Shown: positions 1-10,691 of the stretch, one piece after another
How positions within the stretch are numbered: the first letter of the stretch is position 1
Layout of the letters: every line of letters starts with the position of its first letter
Source: Kalaharituber pfeilii
Lineage: Eukaryota; Ascomycota; Pezizomycetes; Pezizales; Pezizaceae
Assembly: GCA_015179045.1 (NCBI GenBank)
Contig: WHUZ01000012.1
Span: forward strand, 496,001-560,000
DNA: 64,000 nucleotides
Direction: 5' to 3'
Program-made: the position numbers and the translations under genes
The notes under the pieces: generated by a model
The model's input: only the letters and a program-made list of their open reading frames with translations
The model's database searches: none
Told to the model about the DNA's origin: nothing

Positions 1-649
1 ATCATCCCTTCTCCTTGTCCCATTTCTGTCATCATCCTTCACATCCGGGTCTTGACTAAGAACGTCGAACTCCCATATATCCTTTCCACGTTCTTCATCA
101 TAATTTATTTTCCTACTTTTTTCCTGCCTCCTACTAGTGCTTGAACCTCCTTTTGTGGGTGATGTTTCCTCAGGCGTGGGTGCTGTGGGTGGAGGTAGAA
201 AATGTGTTGTGGAATGGATATCAGTCGATCTACTGTCTCCAGCAGATATACATGAGATTGCTGGTCCTGGGGATGCATCTGGGCCAACGCACTATGATTA
301 GCTCTGTGAACTTCGCTAATTGCGCAGAATCTTTCATAAATACCTGATTCAATCATCCAACTCCTAGCTGTATCAGACGATTCCGTGAGAGGGCCAGAAC
401 TAGTACTAGAGGCAAGGAGCGAGGGAGTGTCAATATCAGTCAGCAGTGCAGCATGAGCCGATGCAAGCTCAGTCCGCAGAGCTTGGGGCGTCAGAGATGC
501 TAATTTATCATGCTGTGATTAGTTTGAAGCAAATGTGTCAATTGCTATAGTGAGAACGAACCGGGGGATCACAGACCCTTTCCACTTGAAGCAAAAGAAT
601 CATTTGTCATAATTCCTGCATCCTCCTGCTGGCAAAGTGCCATTGCCAT
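1..649 (-). CDS. Partial spliced gene at left edge, unrecognised
   Basis: I do not recognise this protein. A start codon pair at 649/643 opens an exon to about 577. A GT donor there and an AG acceptor at 501-500 join it in frame to a long exon beginning at 499. That exon is rich in Ser/Thr and Ala and contains ALRTELASAHAALL and SWMIESGIYERF. A second likely intron (donor after LLET, acceptor near 180) leads into a basic then acidic stretch with GKDIWEFDVLSQDPD that runs off the window at base 1. The consistent open phase through two introns is the evidence for a real gene. The C-terminus is missing, so function cannot be judged. The exon junctions are my reading and could be off by a few bases. 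Confidence 0.4.
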
Positions 650-855
650 GGTGCCTGATCTGCCGAAGCTCAGTCTCGAAGCAGACTATTTACCGCTTAG
701 TAGCGGGCTCTGTTCTCGCGGCGCAAGACCGCAGGCAACGTGAGCACTGTTCTCGTACCCCCGGACACCCTTGGGCACGCAATGATTAGGTTGCCCGTTA
801 GATCTGAGTTTCATAACTTTATTATTATTTTTTGTAAGCTGTTTTCACACAGAAA

Positions 856-926
856 GCATCAGTGGTCCAGTGGTATGATGAATCGTTGCCATCGATTCGA
901 CCGGGGTTCGATTCCCCGCTGATGCA
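856..926 (+). tRNA. tRNA-Gly (GCC)
   Basis: A 71-nt cloverleaf can be drawn. The acceptor stem GCATCAG pairs with CTGATGC, and the D-arm has the A-box-like TGGTCCAGTGG. The anticodon stem AATCG/CGATT closes the loop TTGCCAT with anticodon GCC. The T-arm CGGGG/CCCCG carries the B-box GGTTCGATTCC. There is no intron. A 12-bp hairpin and a 23-base T-run follow within 55 bp. GCC reads glycine codons GGC/GGU. Confidence 0.93.
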
Positions 927-944
927 AGCTTACATTTATTCTTT

Positions 945-999
945 CGCGCTTTCACTTATAGTGAAAGCGCGCTCTATTTTTTTTTTTTTTTTTTTTTTT
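945..999 (+). terminator. Hairpin plus T-run after tRNA-Gly
   Basis: A perfect 12-bp stem (945-956 with 960-971, CGCGCTTTCACT and its complement) with a 3-nt loop is followed by T23 at 977-999. RNA polymerase III normally needs only the T-run, so the T-run is the likely terminator and the hairpin is an unexplained extra. Confidence 0.6.
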
Positions 1000-3290
1000 C
1001 CCTTGTGCTCCTTTTTGCGTGCTTTCTGCTACTCCATTTCTTTTTTTAATTCTTTTTATTTTTCTTCTTATTTTTCTTTTTATTTTCTTTTTATTTATAT
1101 CTTTAACTTTCCCATGTAACTCGGTAATTGTTGTGTTCTCGTACCCAGACGGGCACTGGATGCTGCCAAGAGGCGGAAAATAATAGTCTGGGTACGAGGA
1201 TAGGTTAGGAGGCCTAAAAGCCCTTAATAGGAGATATTTGCAAAGGCAGATAGGGCCAGTCTGAACCTCAGATGTCTGTTGTCAAATAGTATTGAATAAG
1301 TGTAGGAATGTCAGGCCTCACGTTCTTCCTCTCTCCTTTGCTCCAAAACCCAGTTTTGGGTTTTATAGCCTGCTTCCCTTTCCCACACTTTCCTGGCGCA
1401 TGACATATAAAGCAGAAGAAAACAGGAAAATAAGCCATCAAGCACTGAAAAGCACTGCAATCAAGCATCCTTTCCCATACATCATCCCTTTTCTTCCATA
1501 TACCATCAGAACCTCCCCTGAAATCTGTTGCTACATTATTGTATGTATTAATAATTGTTAACGTTGTTATCGGATAACGTTCAGTCATATCTCGCGATAA
1601 GGGAATGAAAGGAGGAATGAGCAGCGAAGAAAAGAAAAGACGTTCAGAAAGAGAAATAGGTAAAAATGAATAGAGCAGCTGCGGTAGCTTAACTTGCAAT
1701 TAGCGTTGCTCATGAAGTTATGTAGGCTCTCTCTTTGTTTTCTTGCTCGGATTAATTTTCGTCTTCGCTGGCTCAGCCATATTTAACTCTAATATACTAC
1801 TAAAGGTACTCGTACAGTTTAGACGCAGGCGAGGTTCTGGTTTTCAATTCCGCACTCATCGGGAGGCTTGCAAAGAAGCCTAATTCCAGCCAATTTTCAA
1901 ACATTCAGAACCAGCTTTTACCAAAGGCTGGAACGATCCTGCCTTACTAGTCTCGTAGCCAGCTGCGTTGCCAACTTTCATCGATCTGAAGATAGGGTCT
2001 AGATACCTCTATCCATCTAGCGGCACATCCTAGCAGTAAGACTCCAACTGCAAACTCAGCTTCAACACTATCAAAGTTCTTTTGTAGAACCAGCTGCCTA
2101 TCAATAATAAAATATTTACTTTCAACAATGAACAAGCTTACTACTTGGTTGCTCCTCATTCCAAATGGAGGTCGAGAACCTCTGGAAATGCTAGAATCCC
2201 CCAATACCACTGGTGCTCAAACGGATTGACATGGTAGTTGGTGCGATAGTTCTTCATTAAACAACTCGGAATTCTCTGTTTCCTGTATTTCGTAACCTAA
2301 TTTACCTTGTTCTTTCTTGTTCAAATATGATACCCTCAGCTTGGACATTCAAAATCAATCCCGGAATGGTCCTATTCGCTTTCGTAAAACCTTTTTAAAG
2401 CTTTTGTTTGAGGCTGATTTCGACGACCGTCCTCTTGAAGAACTTGTCGGTAAGGCAACTGCATTGTGGATTTGCATATGAAATACTAGCAAGCTCACAC
2501 CGGCCGGCCGCATCTTGTATGCAGCTAGAAAATTCCAATACGAAACTTCAAGTAACGCCCAAACGAGAACTGAGATAATAAGAATAGCGCTCTGGAAGTC
2601 CTTGATGTACTCAATTCAGAATGATATCCACAGGTAGGTTGTGATCGGAGTTAATCTCCAGCTCCAGTAACATTCTTCGTTCCACCACTGCTGTAGAATA
2701 GATCATTAGAGCACTCTCAAGATTGTCCAGCGAGTGAAATAGAATCTCTCCTCTCTATAACGATTTCACCAAATTGGTACAAAACATAATTGAACTGAGT
2801 AGAATCACACTCTCTGGCTTGTTTAAACTCCTACATCCTCTATTAACCCATCAGAACACTCCTGGAACAATCTAATCTTTAATTACGCAAGTAAGATGGA
2901 TGTACTTGCCTAGCTATAGTTACATAGTATATGGATCAGAACAAACCACCTTCGCCCATTTGCATCGAAACTGTGGCCCTATAGCACGCCTGGTGAGTGA
3001 AGATTTTAGTTTGTGTGCCCTGTGTACAGAATTACTTTGTTTCTTTGTCCATCATCAGTTTACACTATCCCCAATCACACTAGTTGGTATGGAATGTTCT
3101 TGAGCTAAGGTATTTCCGGATAGCCCGTGCCCTACAGCCTCCGCACACCAAGCCACGACCGCCGGCAAGCTCATAGAACCAGCTAGATATAGATAGCTCG
3201 CAAGCTGCCAGTATAGTCCGCCTGCCTGCTAAAGTAGGCCTCACGGTTTCTATAGTGAAAACTCTACCTTTGTTATTATACTTCTTATTT
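1000..3290. other. Gene-poor spacer, T-rich then mixed
   Basis: No convincing coding region is visible. The first 110 bases are strongly T-rich. A 13-bp inverted repeat at 1138-1150/1186-1198 forms a fold-back of about 61 bp. The remaining short open frames lack recognisable motifs, and I see no promoter or RNA gene beyond the preceding tRNA. Confidence 0.5.
1138..1198. repeat. Small fold-back element
   Basis: CTCGTACCCAGAC at 1138-1150 is perfectly inverted at 1186-1198, separated by 35 bp. The outer bases continue a 13-mer, TGTTCTCGTACCC, that recurs at 748-760 and 52689-52701. It may be a tiny MITE or the end of a larger repeat. Confidence 0.55.
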
Positions 3291-3294
3291 TGTC

Positions 3295-3428
3295 GTGCAC
3301 AGAGTACTTTTTGGCTGTCCGGATTTCAATGCAACTGTCAAGCTTCTTGGACACAGGACAAAGGCGGCTGCCCTCCAGCAATTGCTTACTACCGACAACA
3401 TACTGGTCCAGATGGGATTTTTGGAATA
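3295..3428 (+). pseudogene. 5' fragment of host ORF split by transposon
   Basis: An open frame (VLFGCPDFNATVKLL...) runs from an upstream in-frame region or an acceptor at about 3299 into the left terminal inverted repeat of the transposon. Its last host codon is TAT at 3427-3429, whose TA is the target site. Joining to 8416 with a single TA retained keeps the frame open into the fragment at 8416-8956. I do not recognise the family. The GTG start drawn at 3295 is arbitrary, and the true start probably lies upstream across an intron. Confidence 0.45.
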
Positions 3429-3455
3429 TGGTGCCGGCAGCTTAGTACCAACACC
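3429..3455 (+). repeat. Left outer terminal inverted repeat
   Basis: This 27-bp repeat begins TGGTGCCGGCAG and is the exact inverse of 8387-8413. It is preceded by the TA target duplication. The internal copy at 5859-5885 matches 25 of 27 positions. Confidence 0.85.
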
Positions 3456-3613
3456 TTGTAACATTTCGCTTGACGCTTAGTCAGCAGTATTTTTTTTTTT
3501 TTTTTTTCCCCTCTTTGATGCCGCGTACGGTACGAAATAGATTGCTAACCATACCACGAACCCCTTGACATAGCCTGCATAGTGGTACTCGAGTACTTCC
3601 CGCCTCCTTCAAA

Positions 3614-5710
3614 ATGCCGCTACATAGTAAAAAAAGAAAAGCCTACTGTACTGCTTTGGAAAAAGGCCGAAATATACTCAGTCAGCGCAAAGGATTATGC
3701 ATACCAGTACTATTGGAGCCAGAAGAGTGCGAAGAGTTAGGTGAAGAGCTAGAGGAGGAAGAGCTTGAGGGGGGTGCAGATGGAGAATTGGTGATGGCAG
3801 AAGATGCTTTTACACATTTAATGACTATGGCTATAGCTGATCATGATGGTACTGGCAGAGAATGCAAAATAAAGTATCATCGAGGGCCTCAAAGATCACG
3901 GCAGACATTATGGCGAGATCAAAAAAAAAAGGACACTCTTCGGCAAGCAGCTGCTAGTACTATGCCAATTACCCAGTTCTTTTCTATGCATCCAATTCCG
4001 AGTCCAATACCACCTTCGCCTTCCAAGTCTGATTTAATTCAAGCAGCAATTGCTGATCTCAAAATACTTCTTCAGTCAAAAAAAGCACCGATCGGCCAGA
4101 ACCTTATGCGACATACTGCAGTACTTCAATTTATGCAGTTGCAGCTTAAAAGACCAGACACCACCCGCAAAGCACTTTCATTATGTATTGCAGAGGCCTT
4201 TGGTCGTGGGGAGAATACTGCTCGACGAATACATATTTGGGAGAAGTCATGGATTACTTCTCGGTATATTAAAGTTGGCATGCGAGGGAAAAATGCAAAG
4301 GTTTCTAGCTGGTTGAATGATGAAGGAGTTTTACTTGCTATACGAGAACATATTACATCTGTTGGCGAAAAGCTCACCTCCTATGGCCTTGCTCAGGCTA
4401 TTACTGCATATCTAAAAGAGGAGGATATTGTTAATGGCGCCGAAAAGCTAGAGCATTCAATATCCGAGCGAACTGCAAGAACCTGGTTGAATAAACTTGG
4501 TTTTCAATGGAAAGATGTGCGAAAGGGGGTTTATATTGATGGTCATGAACGAGAAGATGTGGTTGCTTACCGACAAGTAGTCTTTCTTCCTACTTTACAG
4601 AAATTGGAAGGGTTAAGGCAGTGGGATGAGGAAGGCAATATTATTCCCTCAGTAATACCAGCCGGAGAGAAAGAAAAGATTTTTGTCACTCATGATGAGT
4701 CCACCTTCAATGCTAATGATGGAAAACGACAAATGTGGATTAAGGATAATGCACAACCGCTTCGCAAAAAAGGTCGTGGAAAAGGCATCATGGTATCAGA
4801 ATTCTTAACTCCTCGTGGTCGGCTTGCAGTACCTCCTAATATCAGCGCAGAAGGTCTTCCCCGCCGGCAAGCAACCGAATTTCTTGAATTTGGTCAAGAT
4901 AATTATTGGACAGGTGAAAAAATGGTTCAGCATGTAGTTGATATTGCAATTCCAATTTTTGAGCGAGCATTTCCTGGCTGTCAAGCTGTTTTTCTTTTTG
5001 ACAATGCATCCAATCATGCTGCTTTTGCTCCAGATGCTTTAGTTGTTAATGAGATGAATTTGGGCCCTGGAGGAAAGCAGCCAATTTTACGCGAGGGTTT
5101 TATTCATACAAAACAGCGTCCTCAAACCATGATCTTTCCTGACAACTATGCAGATCCTGCACTCCGTGGAAAACCAAAAGGTATAAAGCAAATACTAATA
5201 GAGCGAGGACTTTGGCGTACAGGTATGTCTTCTCAATAGTAAACCTATTAAATAAATACTAATAGAAAGCTTTAATATATAGGGATGAGACTTGATTGTA
5301 AGCCAAAATGCCAGGAGGGTATAAAGGACTGCTGTGCACGGCAATGCTTGAGGAATGAACGTGATTTCCAAGAGCAGAAAGGCTACTTGCAAGAAGCTAT
5401 AGAAGCTCGTGGTCATAGGGTAATATTTTATCCTAAATTCCATTGTGAATTGAATTTCATTGAGTTCTTCTGGGCAGCAGCTAAAAGGCATGCACGAGAG
5501 AACTGTGAATACTCTCTTCAAGGATTACGAGATACTATTCCGCAGTCTCTAGCCTCAGTATCAGAGACAACATCTGGCGATTTTATCAAAAATGCCAACG
5601 AACAATGCAAGCATACCGTGATGGATGTCAGTATGGTACTACTGAATTCAAGAGTCGAGTATAAGTCACCGAAGAACTCGAAAATGCAAGGATGCATGTG
5701 CCAAGACTAG
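3614..5710 (+). CDS. DDE transposase, left copy (one intron)
   Basis: Exon 1 (3614-5222) joins exon 2 (5283-5710) across a 60-bp intron with GTATGT donor, TACTAATAG branch site and AG acceptor, giving 678 residues. The N-terminal third contains a Glu-rich stretch and helix-turn-helix-like segments (ISERTARTWLNKLGFQW). The catalytic fold has D361 in FVTHDESTFNANDG, D463 in FLFDNASNHAAF and E597 in YPKFHCELNFIEFFW. The second Asp and the Glu are about 134 residues apart, much farther than the 34 usual in Tc1/mariner, because a segment with paired Cys (KCQ...CC) is inserted between them. It would cut and rejoin the element ends in the nucleus. The ORF is intact and identical to the right copy, implying recent activity. 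The family name is inference; the DDE residues and TA target are visible. Confidence 0.88.
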
Positions 5711-5864
5711 CTGACTAAGTGCAAAAAATTGCCTATTTAGGAAATTTTTGCATTCTTGGCATATAACATTTTTTACCCTTTCTCATACAAAATGTCCTCT
5801 TTTATTTTCCTATCTACATGTGCAGTTTTTTCTTTTATTTTTTTTTAATCTGGTAGAATTGTTC
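5711..5864. other. 3' untranslated part of left transposon copy
   Basis: This AT-rich segment with poly-T tracts is mirrored at 5977-6130. The two arms differ only at two bases within the T-tract at 5832-5837. The left copy ends here without its own terminal repeat. Confidence 0.6.
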
Positions 5865-5885
5865 CGGCAGCTTAGTACCAACACC
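5859..5885 (+). repeat. Internal terminal repeat, 3' end of right copy
   Basis: CCGGCAGCTTAGTACCAACA and its flank repeat the outer ends with two mismatches (5860 and 5863). Its orientation makes it the inverted partner of 8387-8413, so it closes the right copy. It abuts the truncated left copy, and TTGTTC is shared across the junction. Confidence 0.75.
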
Positions 5886-5976
5886 AAATTAAGGGGGTAA
5901 CAAATCGTGTATCTACAATACCACAACTACGGATCTGGAATTTTTAATCTTGTAAATCTATAGTATTTGCTATTGC
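5865..5976. other. Unique loop of the palindrome
   Basis: These 112 bases are the only part of the composite without an inverted partner. They hold the 3' terminal repeat and about 90 bp of AT-rich 3' end sequence of the right copy. Confidence 0.7.
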
Positions 5977-6130
5977 GAACAATTCTACCAGATTAAAAAA
6001 AAACAAAAAAAAAAACTGCACATGTAGATAGGAAAATAAAAGAGGACATTTTGTATGAGAAAGGGTAAAAAATGTTATATGCCAAGAATGCAAAAATTTC
6101 CTAAATAGGCAATTTTTTGCACTTAGTCAG

Positions 6131-8227
6131 CTAGTCTTGGCACATGCATCCTTGCATTTTCGAGTTCTTCGGTGACTTATACTCGACTCTTGAATTCAGT
6201 AGTACCATACTGACATCCATCACGGTATGCTTGCATTGTTCGTTGGCATTTTTGATAAAATCGCCAGATGTTGTCTCTGATACTGAGGCTAGAGACTGCG
6301 GAATAGTATCTCGTAATCCTTGAAGAGAGTATTCACAGTTCTCTCGTGCATGCCTTTTAGCTGCTGCCCAGAAGAACTCAATGAAATTCAATTCACAATG
6401 GAATTTAGGATAAAATATTACCCTATGACCACGAGCTTCTATAGCTTCTTGCAAGTAGCCTTTCTGCTCTTGGAAATCACGTTCATTCCTCAAGCATTGC
6501 CGTGCACAGCAGTCCTTTATACCCTCCTGGCATTTTGGCTTACAATCAAGTCTCATCCCTATATATTAAAGCTTTCTATTAGTATTTATTTAATAGGTTT
6601 ACTATTGAGAAGACATACCTGTACGCCAAAGTCCTCGCTCTATTAGTATTTGCTTTATACCTTTTGGTTTTCCACGGAGTGCAGGATCTGCATAGTTGTC
6701 AGGAAAGATCATGGTTTGAGGACGCTGTTTTGTATGAATAAAACCCTCGCGTAAAATTGGCTGCTTTCCTCCAGGGCCCAAATTCATCTCATTAACAACT
6801 AAAGCATCTGGAGCAAAAGCAGCATGATTGGATGCATTGTCAAAAAGAAAAACAGCTTGACAGCCAGGAAATGCTCGCTCAAAAATTGGAATTGCAATAT
6901 CAACTACATGCTGAACCATTTTTTCACCTGTCCAATAATTATCTTGACCAAATTCAAGAAATTCGGTTGCTTGCCGGCGGGGAAGACCTTCTGCGCTGAT
7001 ATTAGGAGGTACTGCAAGCCGACCACGAGGAGTTAAGAATTCTGATACCATGATGCCTTTTCCACGACCTTTTTTGCGAAGCGGTTGTGCATTATCCTTA
7101 ATCCACATTTGTCGTTTTCCATCATTAGCATTGAAGGTGGACTCATCATGAGTGACAAAAATCTTTTCTTTCTCTCCGGCTGGTATTACTGAGGGAATAA
7201 TATTGCCTTCCTCATCCCACTGCCTTAACCCTTCCAATTTCTGTAAAGTAGGAAGAAAGACTACTTGTCGGTAAGCAACCACATCTTCTCGTTCATGACC
7301 ATCAATATAAACCCCCTTTCGCACATCTTTCCATTGAAAACCAAGTTTATTCAACCAGGTTCTTGCAGTTCGCTCGGATATTGAATGCTCTAGCTTTTCG
7401 GCGCCATTAACAATATCCTCCTCTTTTAGATATGCAGTAATAGCCTGAGCAAGGCCATAGGAGGTGAGCTTTTCGCCAACAGATGTAATATGTTCTCGTA
7501 TAGCAAGTAAAACTCCTTCATCATTCAACCAGCTAGAAACCTTTGCATTTTTCCCTCGCATGCCAACTTTAATATACCGAGAAGTAATCCATGACTTCTC
7601 CCAAATATGTATTCGTCGAGCAGTATTCTCCCCACGACCAAAGGCCTCTGCAATACATAATGAAAGTGCTTTGCGGGTGGTGTCTGGTCTTTTAAGCTGC
7701 AACTGCATAAATTGAAGTACTGCAGTATGTCGCATAAGGTTCTGGCCGATCGGTGCTTTTTTTGACTGAAGAAGTATTTTGAGATCAGCAATTGCTGCTT
7801 GAATTAAATCAGACTTGGAAGGCGAAGGTGGTATTGGACTCGGAATTGGATGCATAGAAAAGAACTGGGTAATTGGCATAGTACTAGCAGCTGCTTGCCG
7901 AAGAGTGTCCTTTTTTTTTTGATCTCGCCATAATGTCTGCCGTGATCTTTGAGGCCCTCGATGATACTTTATTTTGCATTCTCTGCCAGTACCATCATGA
8001 TCAGCTATAGCCATAGTCATTAAATGTGTAAAAGCATCTTCTGCCATCACCAATTCTCCATCTGCACCCCCCTCAAGCTCTTCCTCCTCTAGCTCTTCAC
8101 CTAACTCTTCGCACTCTTCTGGCTCCAATAGTACTGGTATGCATAATCCTTTGCGCTGACTGAGTATATTTCGGCCTTTTTCCAAAGCAGTACAGTAGGC
8201 TTTTCTTTTTTTACTATGTAGCGGCAT
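6131..8227 (-). CDS. DDE transposase, right copy (one intron)
   Basis: This is the mirror copy of the gene at 3614-5710: exon 1 8227-6619, intron 6618-6559, exon 2 6558-6131. The predicted protein is identical in all 678 residues, including the three acidic catalytic residues. It sits in the only copy of the element with both terminal repeats, so it is the likelier autonomous unit. The two genes point towards each other, so readthrough from either would produce RNA able to fold into a hairpin of about 2.4 kb. Confidence 0.88.
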
Positions 8228-8386
8228 TTTGAAGGAGGCGGGAAGTACTCGAGTACCACTATGCAGGCTATGTCAAGGGGTTCGTGGTATGGTTAGCAAT
8301 CTATTTCGTACCGTACGCGGCATCAAAGAGGGGAAAAAAAAAAAAAAAAAAATACTGCTGACTAAGCGTCAAGCGAAATGTTACAA

Positions 8387-8413
8387 GGTGTTGGTACTAA
8401 GCTGCCGGCACCA
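8387..8413 (-). repeat. Right outer terminal inverted repeat
   Basis: This exact inverse of 3429-3455 is followed by the TA target duplication at 8414-8415. Confidence 0.85.
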
Positions 8414-8415
8414 TA

Positions 8416-8956
8416 TATGAAAGCGCGCGGGGAAAGATACGGCTTCTCCCTTGGGGAAGTAAAAACCTTCATTTATATCTCAACCCGTCCTGACACCTTG
8501 CCTCACACGCCACCAAACTGGACTGCACAACCATCATCTGCTGGGGTTCCGGCCATCCCTCTGTCACAACCGGCAGCCATACAAGACGCTGCCTCAATAC
8601 CAGACGAATATGTTCTAGCACCCGGCCACCATGGGTTTGTTGACCATGAGGGGATTTATCCTCTCTTATATTGTCTGCGGGCTATTGATCCTGACGAGAT
8701 AGAGGATCGCCTTCAGACATGCTCTTTTTGGGAGCAACCCGAGCCGGAGCCTGTGGTGGTGTTTCGCCAGCCACATCAGTCAAAGAGTTGTGAGGGCAAG
8801 GAAGAAGAGGAAGATGAAACAGACTACGGTCCGCCCTGTAGCTACAGCTCTCTTCCGATTCGTATGCGTGAAGGCTTCCGCAGGGTATACAAGAATCTAT
8901 GCAATTTCTATAGAGAAATCGCACCACAGTTTGAAAATGGGTGGATACCCGACTGA
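8416..8956 (+). pseudogene. 3' fragment of host ORF split by transposon
   Basis: The open frame starts inside the terminal repeat and reads through the target site as TAT-ATG-AAA. It runs to a stop at 8954-8956. It has a Pro/Ala-rich middle, an acidic patch (EGKEEEEDETDYG) and a C-terminal FRRVYKNLCNFY motif. No known family is evident. With a single TA kept, the upstream fragment (3295-3428) fuses in phase, so this is best read as the distal part of one interrupted host or older-element gene. The residual ORF could still be translated from the ATG at 8417. Confidence 0.5.
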
Positions 8957-10691
8957 TAAAGTGTCAGTTTTTGCGGGGTATATGGTGGGATTGTAATACA
9001 TGAGATTCTGGTAAATAATTGACTTGACTGCTGCTATGCGTTGCGCAGCTTTCATTGGTAGAAATAGGTTTCGGCTTCCTATTTGCTAAAATTCCATGAC
9101 TTGTGTTGCGGTTCTTTCGGTCGTTTTTATTAAATTTTTATAATCCATTTTTTTACCTTCATCAATGGCAAGAAAAAAAAAATTGGTTACTGTAACTGTA
9201 TTGTTTCTTTGACTTGCCTTCCCAAGGACTGTAACAAATTCATGTTTTCTTTGTTTGCGTACATCATGCTGATGGAAGGCAAAAAGATTTGTTTCGGGAT
9301 TTGAGGGTATTGGCAGAAATCTGGTTTCGACAAGGTACAACTGTAACGAAGGCAACAGTTTGGTCAAGAACGGGGATTCGAAAATGGACAAGGTGACGTC
9401 ATAGCATATACTACTGTTGATAAAAGCGTTTAGAAAGGACTTATTGGAGGGATTCCGCGAAGATGACGGGAAAGAAAAAAAAAAAAATATACGGAGACCT
9501 ACTTGCGGTTATCCAGGGCAATGCGCGAATATCAGAATCTAACCCCTCTGTAATTCAGAGAGTGCATTTTTGACTTTGCTGAGCGGGATGGATACCGGGT
9601 ATCTAAGAAACTGATCGGCGAACATACTCGGGTGCTACGCTTCTTGCAATATTGATGTGGAAAATCCAGTGACATCTCGACTGAGTAGGCCATACAAATT
9701 TGCAGGACGACTCAGAGATGAAGAAGCTGTGGAAGGCTAAGCAGTCTATATTGGTATTAAACCTTATTACTCGCCTAATCAGTATGAAAGCCAGGTATAT
9801 CTAGTGGAAGCGAACAGGACTGATCTCAGAAGATGCTATGGGGATGGTGGAATGCATAATAGAGAGAGCTGTGAGGAGCTGAATAAGGCAATAGCTAGAG
9901 GGGTTGTCCACAACAAAGGACAGATACTTTTGGATAAGAGGGAGTGGAAGATTAGTTGAGAGTACCCATCCCAGTGAAAAGAAATGGCGCGGTGGAATGG
10001 CAGAAGGATTGGTGGCAACTTAACTCCGTAAGAAGGAATCTGAGATGTCTAAATCGGTGGGATGTATCATGGTAGTGGACAATGTGATCAATGACGAGAA
10101 GGTGACCTATCAGGCAGCAAGACGAGAGGCAGACCTTGAGGAAAAGCGTGGCAGGCAATTGCATGACGGCGCGGATAATGTTAGGAAGAAGACGCGGCAG
10201 GAACCTATGGCTGTCCCACGACGAGAAAGACAGGAGGATGTTGAGGGTGCTAAGCGAGATGGTATTTTTATATGGTATGGTTTTTCTTTTATTACAATAG
10301 ATGAATGAGATCATGGTACTGCGCGTGGTAGATGGATATTTTGAATGGATTAATGGGTATTGTTTATGATAGCTTTGGTGGCCTGCGAATAAATCATCAA
10401 AGTACAAGTACCTCGTTGAGACCTCCTATGGTTGTTTATTGCCTAGTATTTTACTATGGCATGCCAAGCCTCTGAGGATGAAGTATTGTATGACAATCTC
10501 CTGCTGTCGTAGATAGAGGAGCGGAGAAGGATAGGCGGGATGGAGAGGGGAAAGGGAACGTAAGCGGAATAGGTTAGAGGAAAGACAGACTACGTTGATT
10601 TATTTATTTTCTGTATCCGGGTCTTGAGAAACAGGACAAAGTCGACATTACACCCCCAGCGATATATGTCCAACCTTCTGATACGGAAATA
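8957..10691. other. Intergenic, no gene supported
   Basis: Open frames are short, and both strands lack recognisable motifs or splice-consistent exons. One basic ORF at 10045-10308 (many Arg/Glu/Lys) could be a decayed coding fragment, but nothing supports it further. No TPP-riboswitch-like core was recognised upstream of the thiamine gene that follows. Confidence 0.4.

Larger units (their letters stand above)
3429..8413. mobile_element. Palindromic double DNA transposon (Tc1/mariner-like, TA target)
   Basis: Two copies of one element lie head to head: left arm 3429-5864 and right arm 5977-8413, exact reverse complements except for a homopolymer indel (18 vs 19 bases) and two substitutions near 5832-5837. 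Both outer ends carry the same 27-bp terminal repeat (3429-3455 and 8387-8413, core CCGGCAGCTTAGTACC), flanked by TA at 3427-3428 and 8414-8415. A third terminal-repeat copy lies internally at 5859-5885, so only the right copy (5859-8413, about 2.55 kb) has both ends. The left copy stops about 118 bp short. Each copy encodes the same 678-residue transposase. The TA duplication suits the Tc1/mariner/IS630 supergroup, but the spacing of the catalytic residues is unusual. Confidence 0.88.

Noticed and set aside
6320..6646. Plus-strand 108-residue hydrophobic ORF
   Set aside because: It is the antisense shadow of the transposase second exon and appears identically in both arms.
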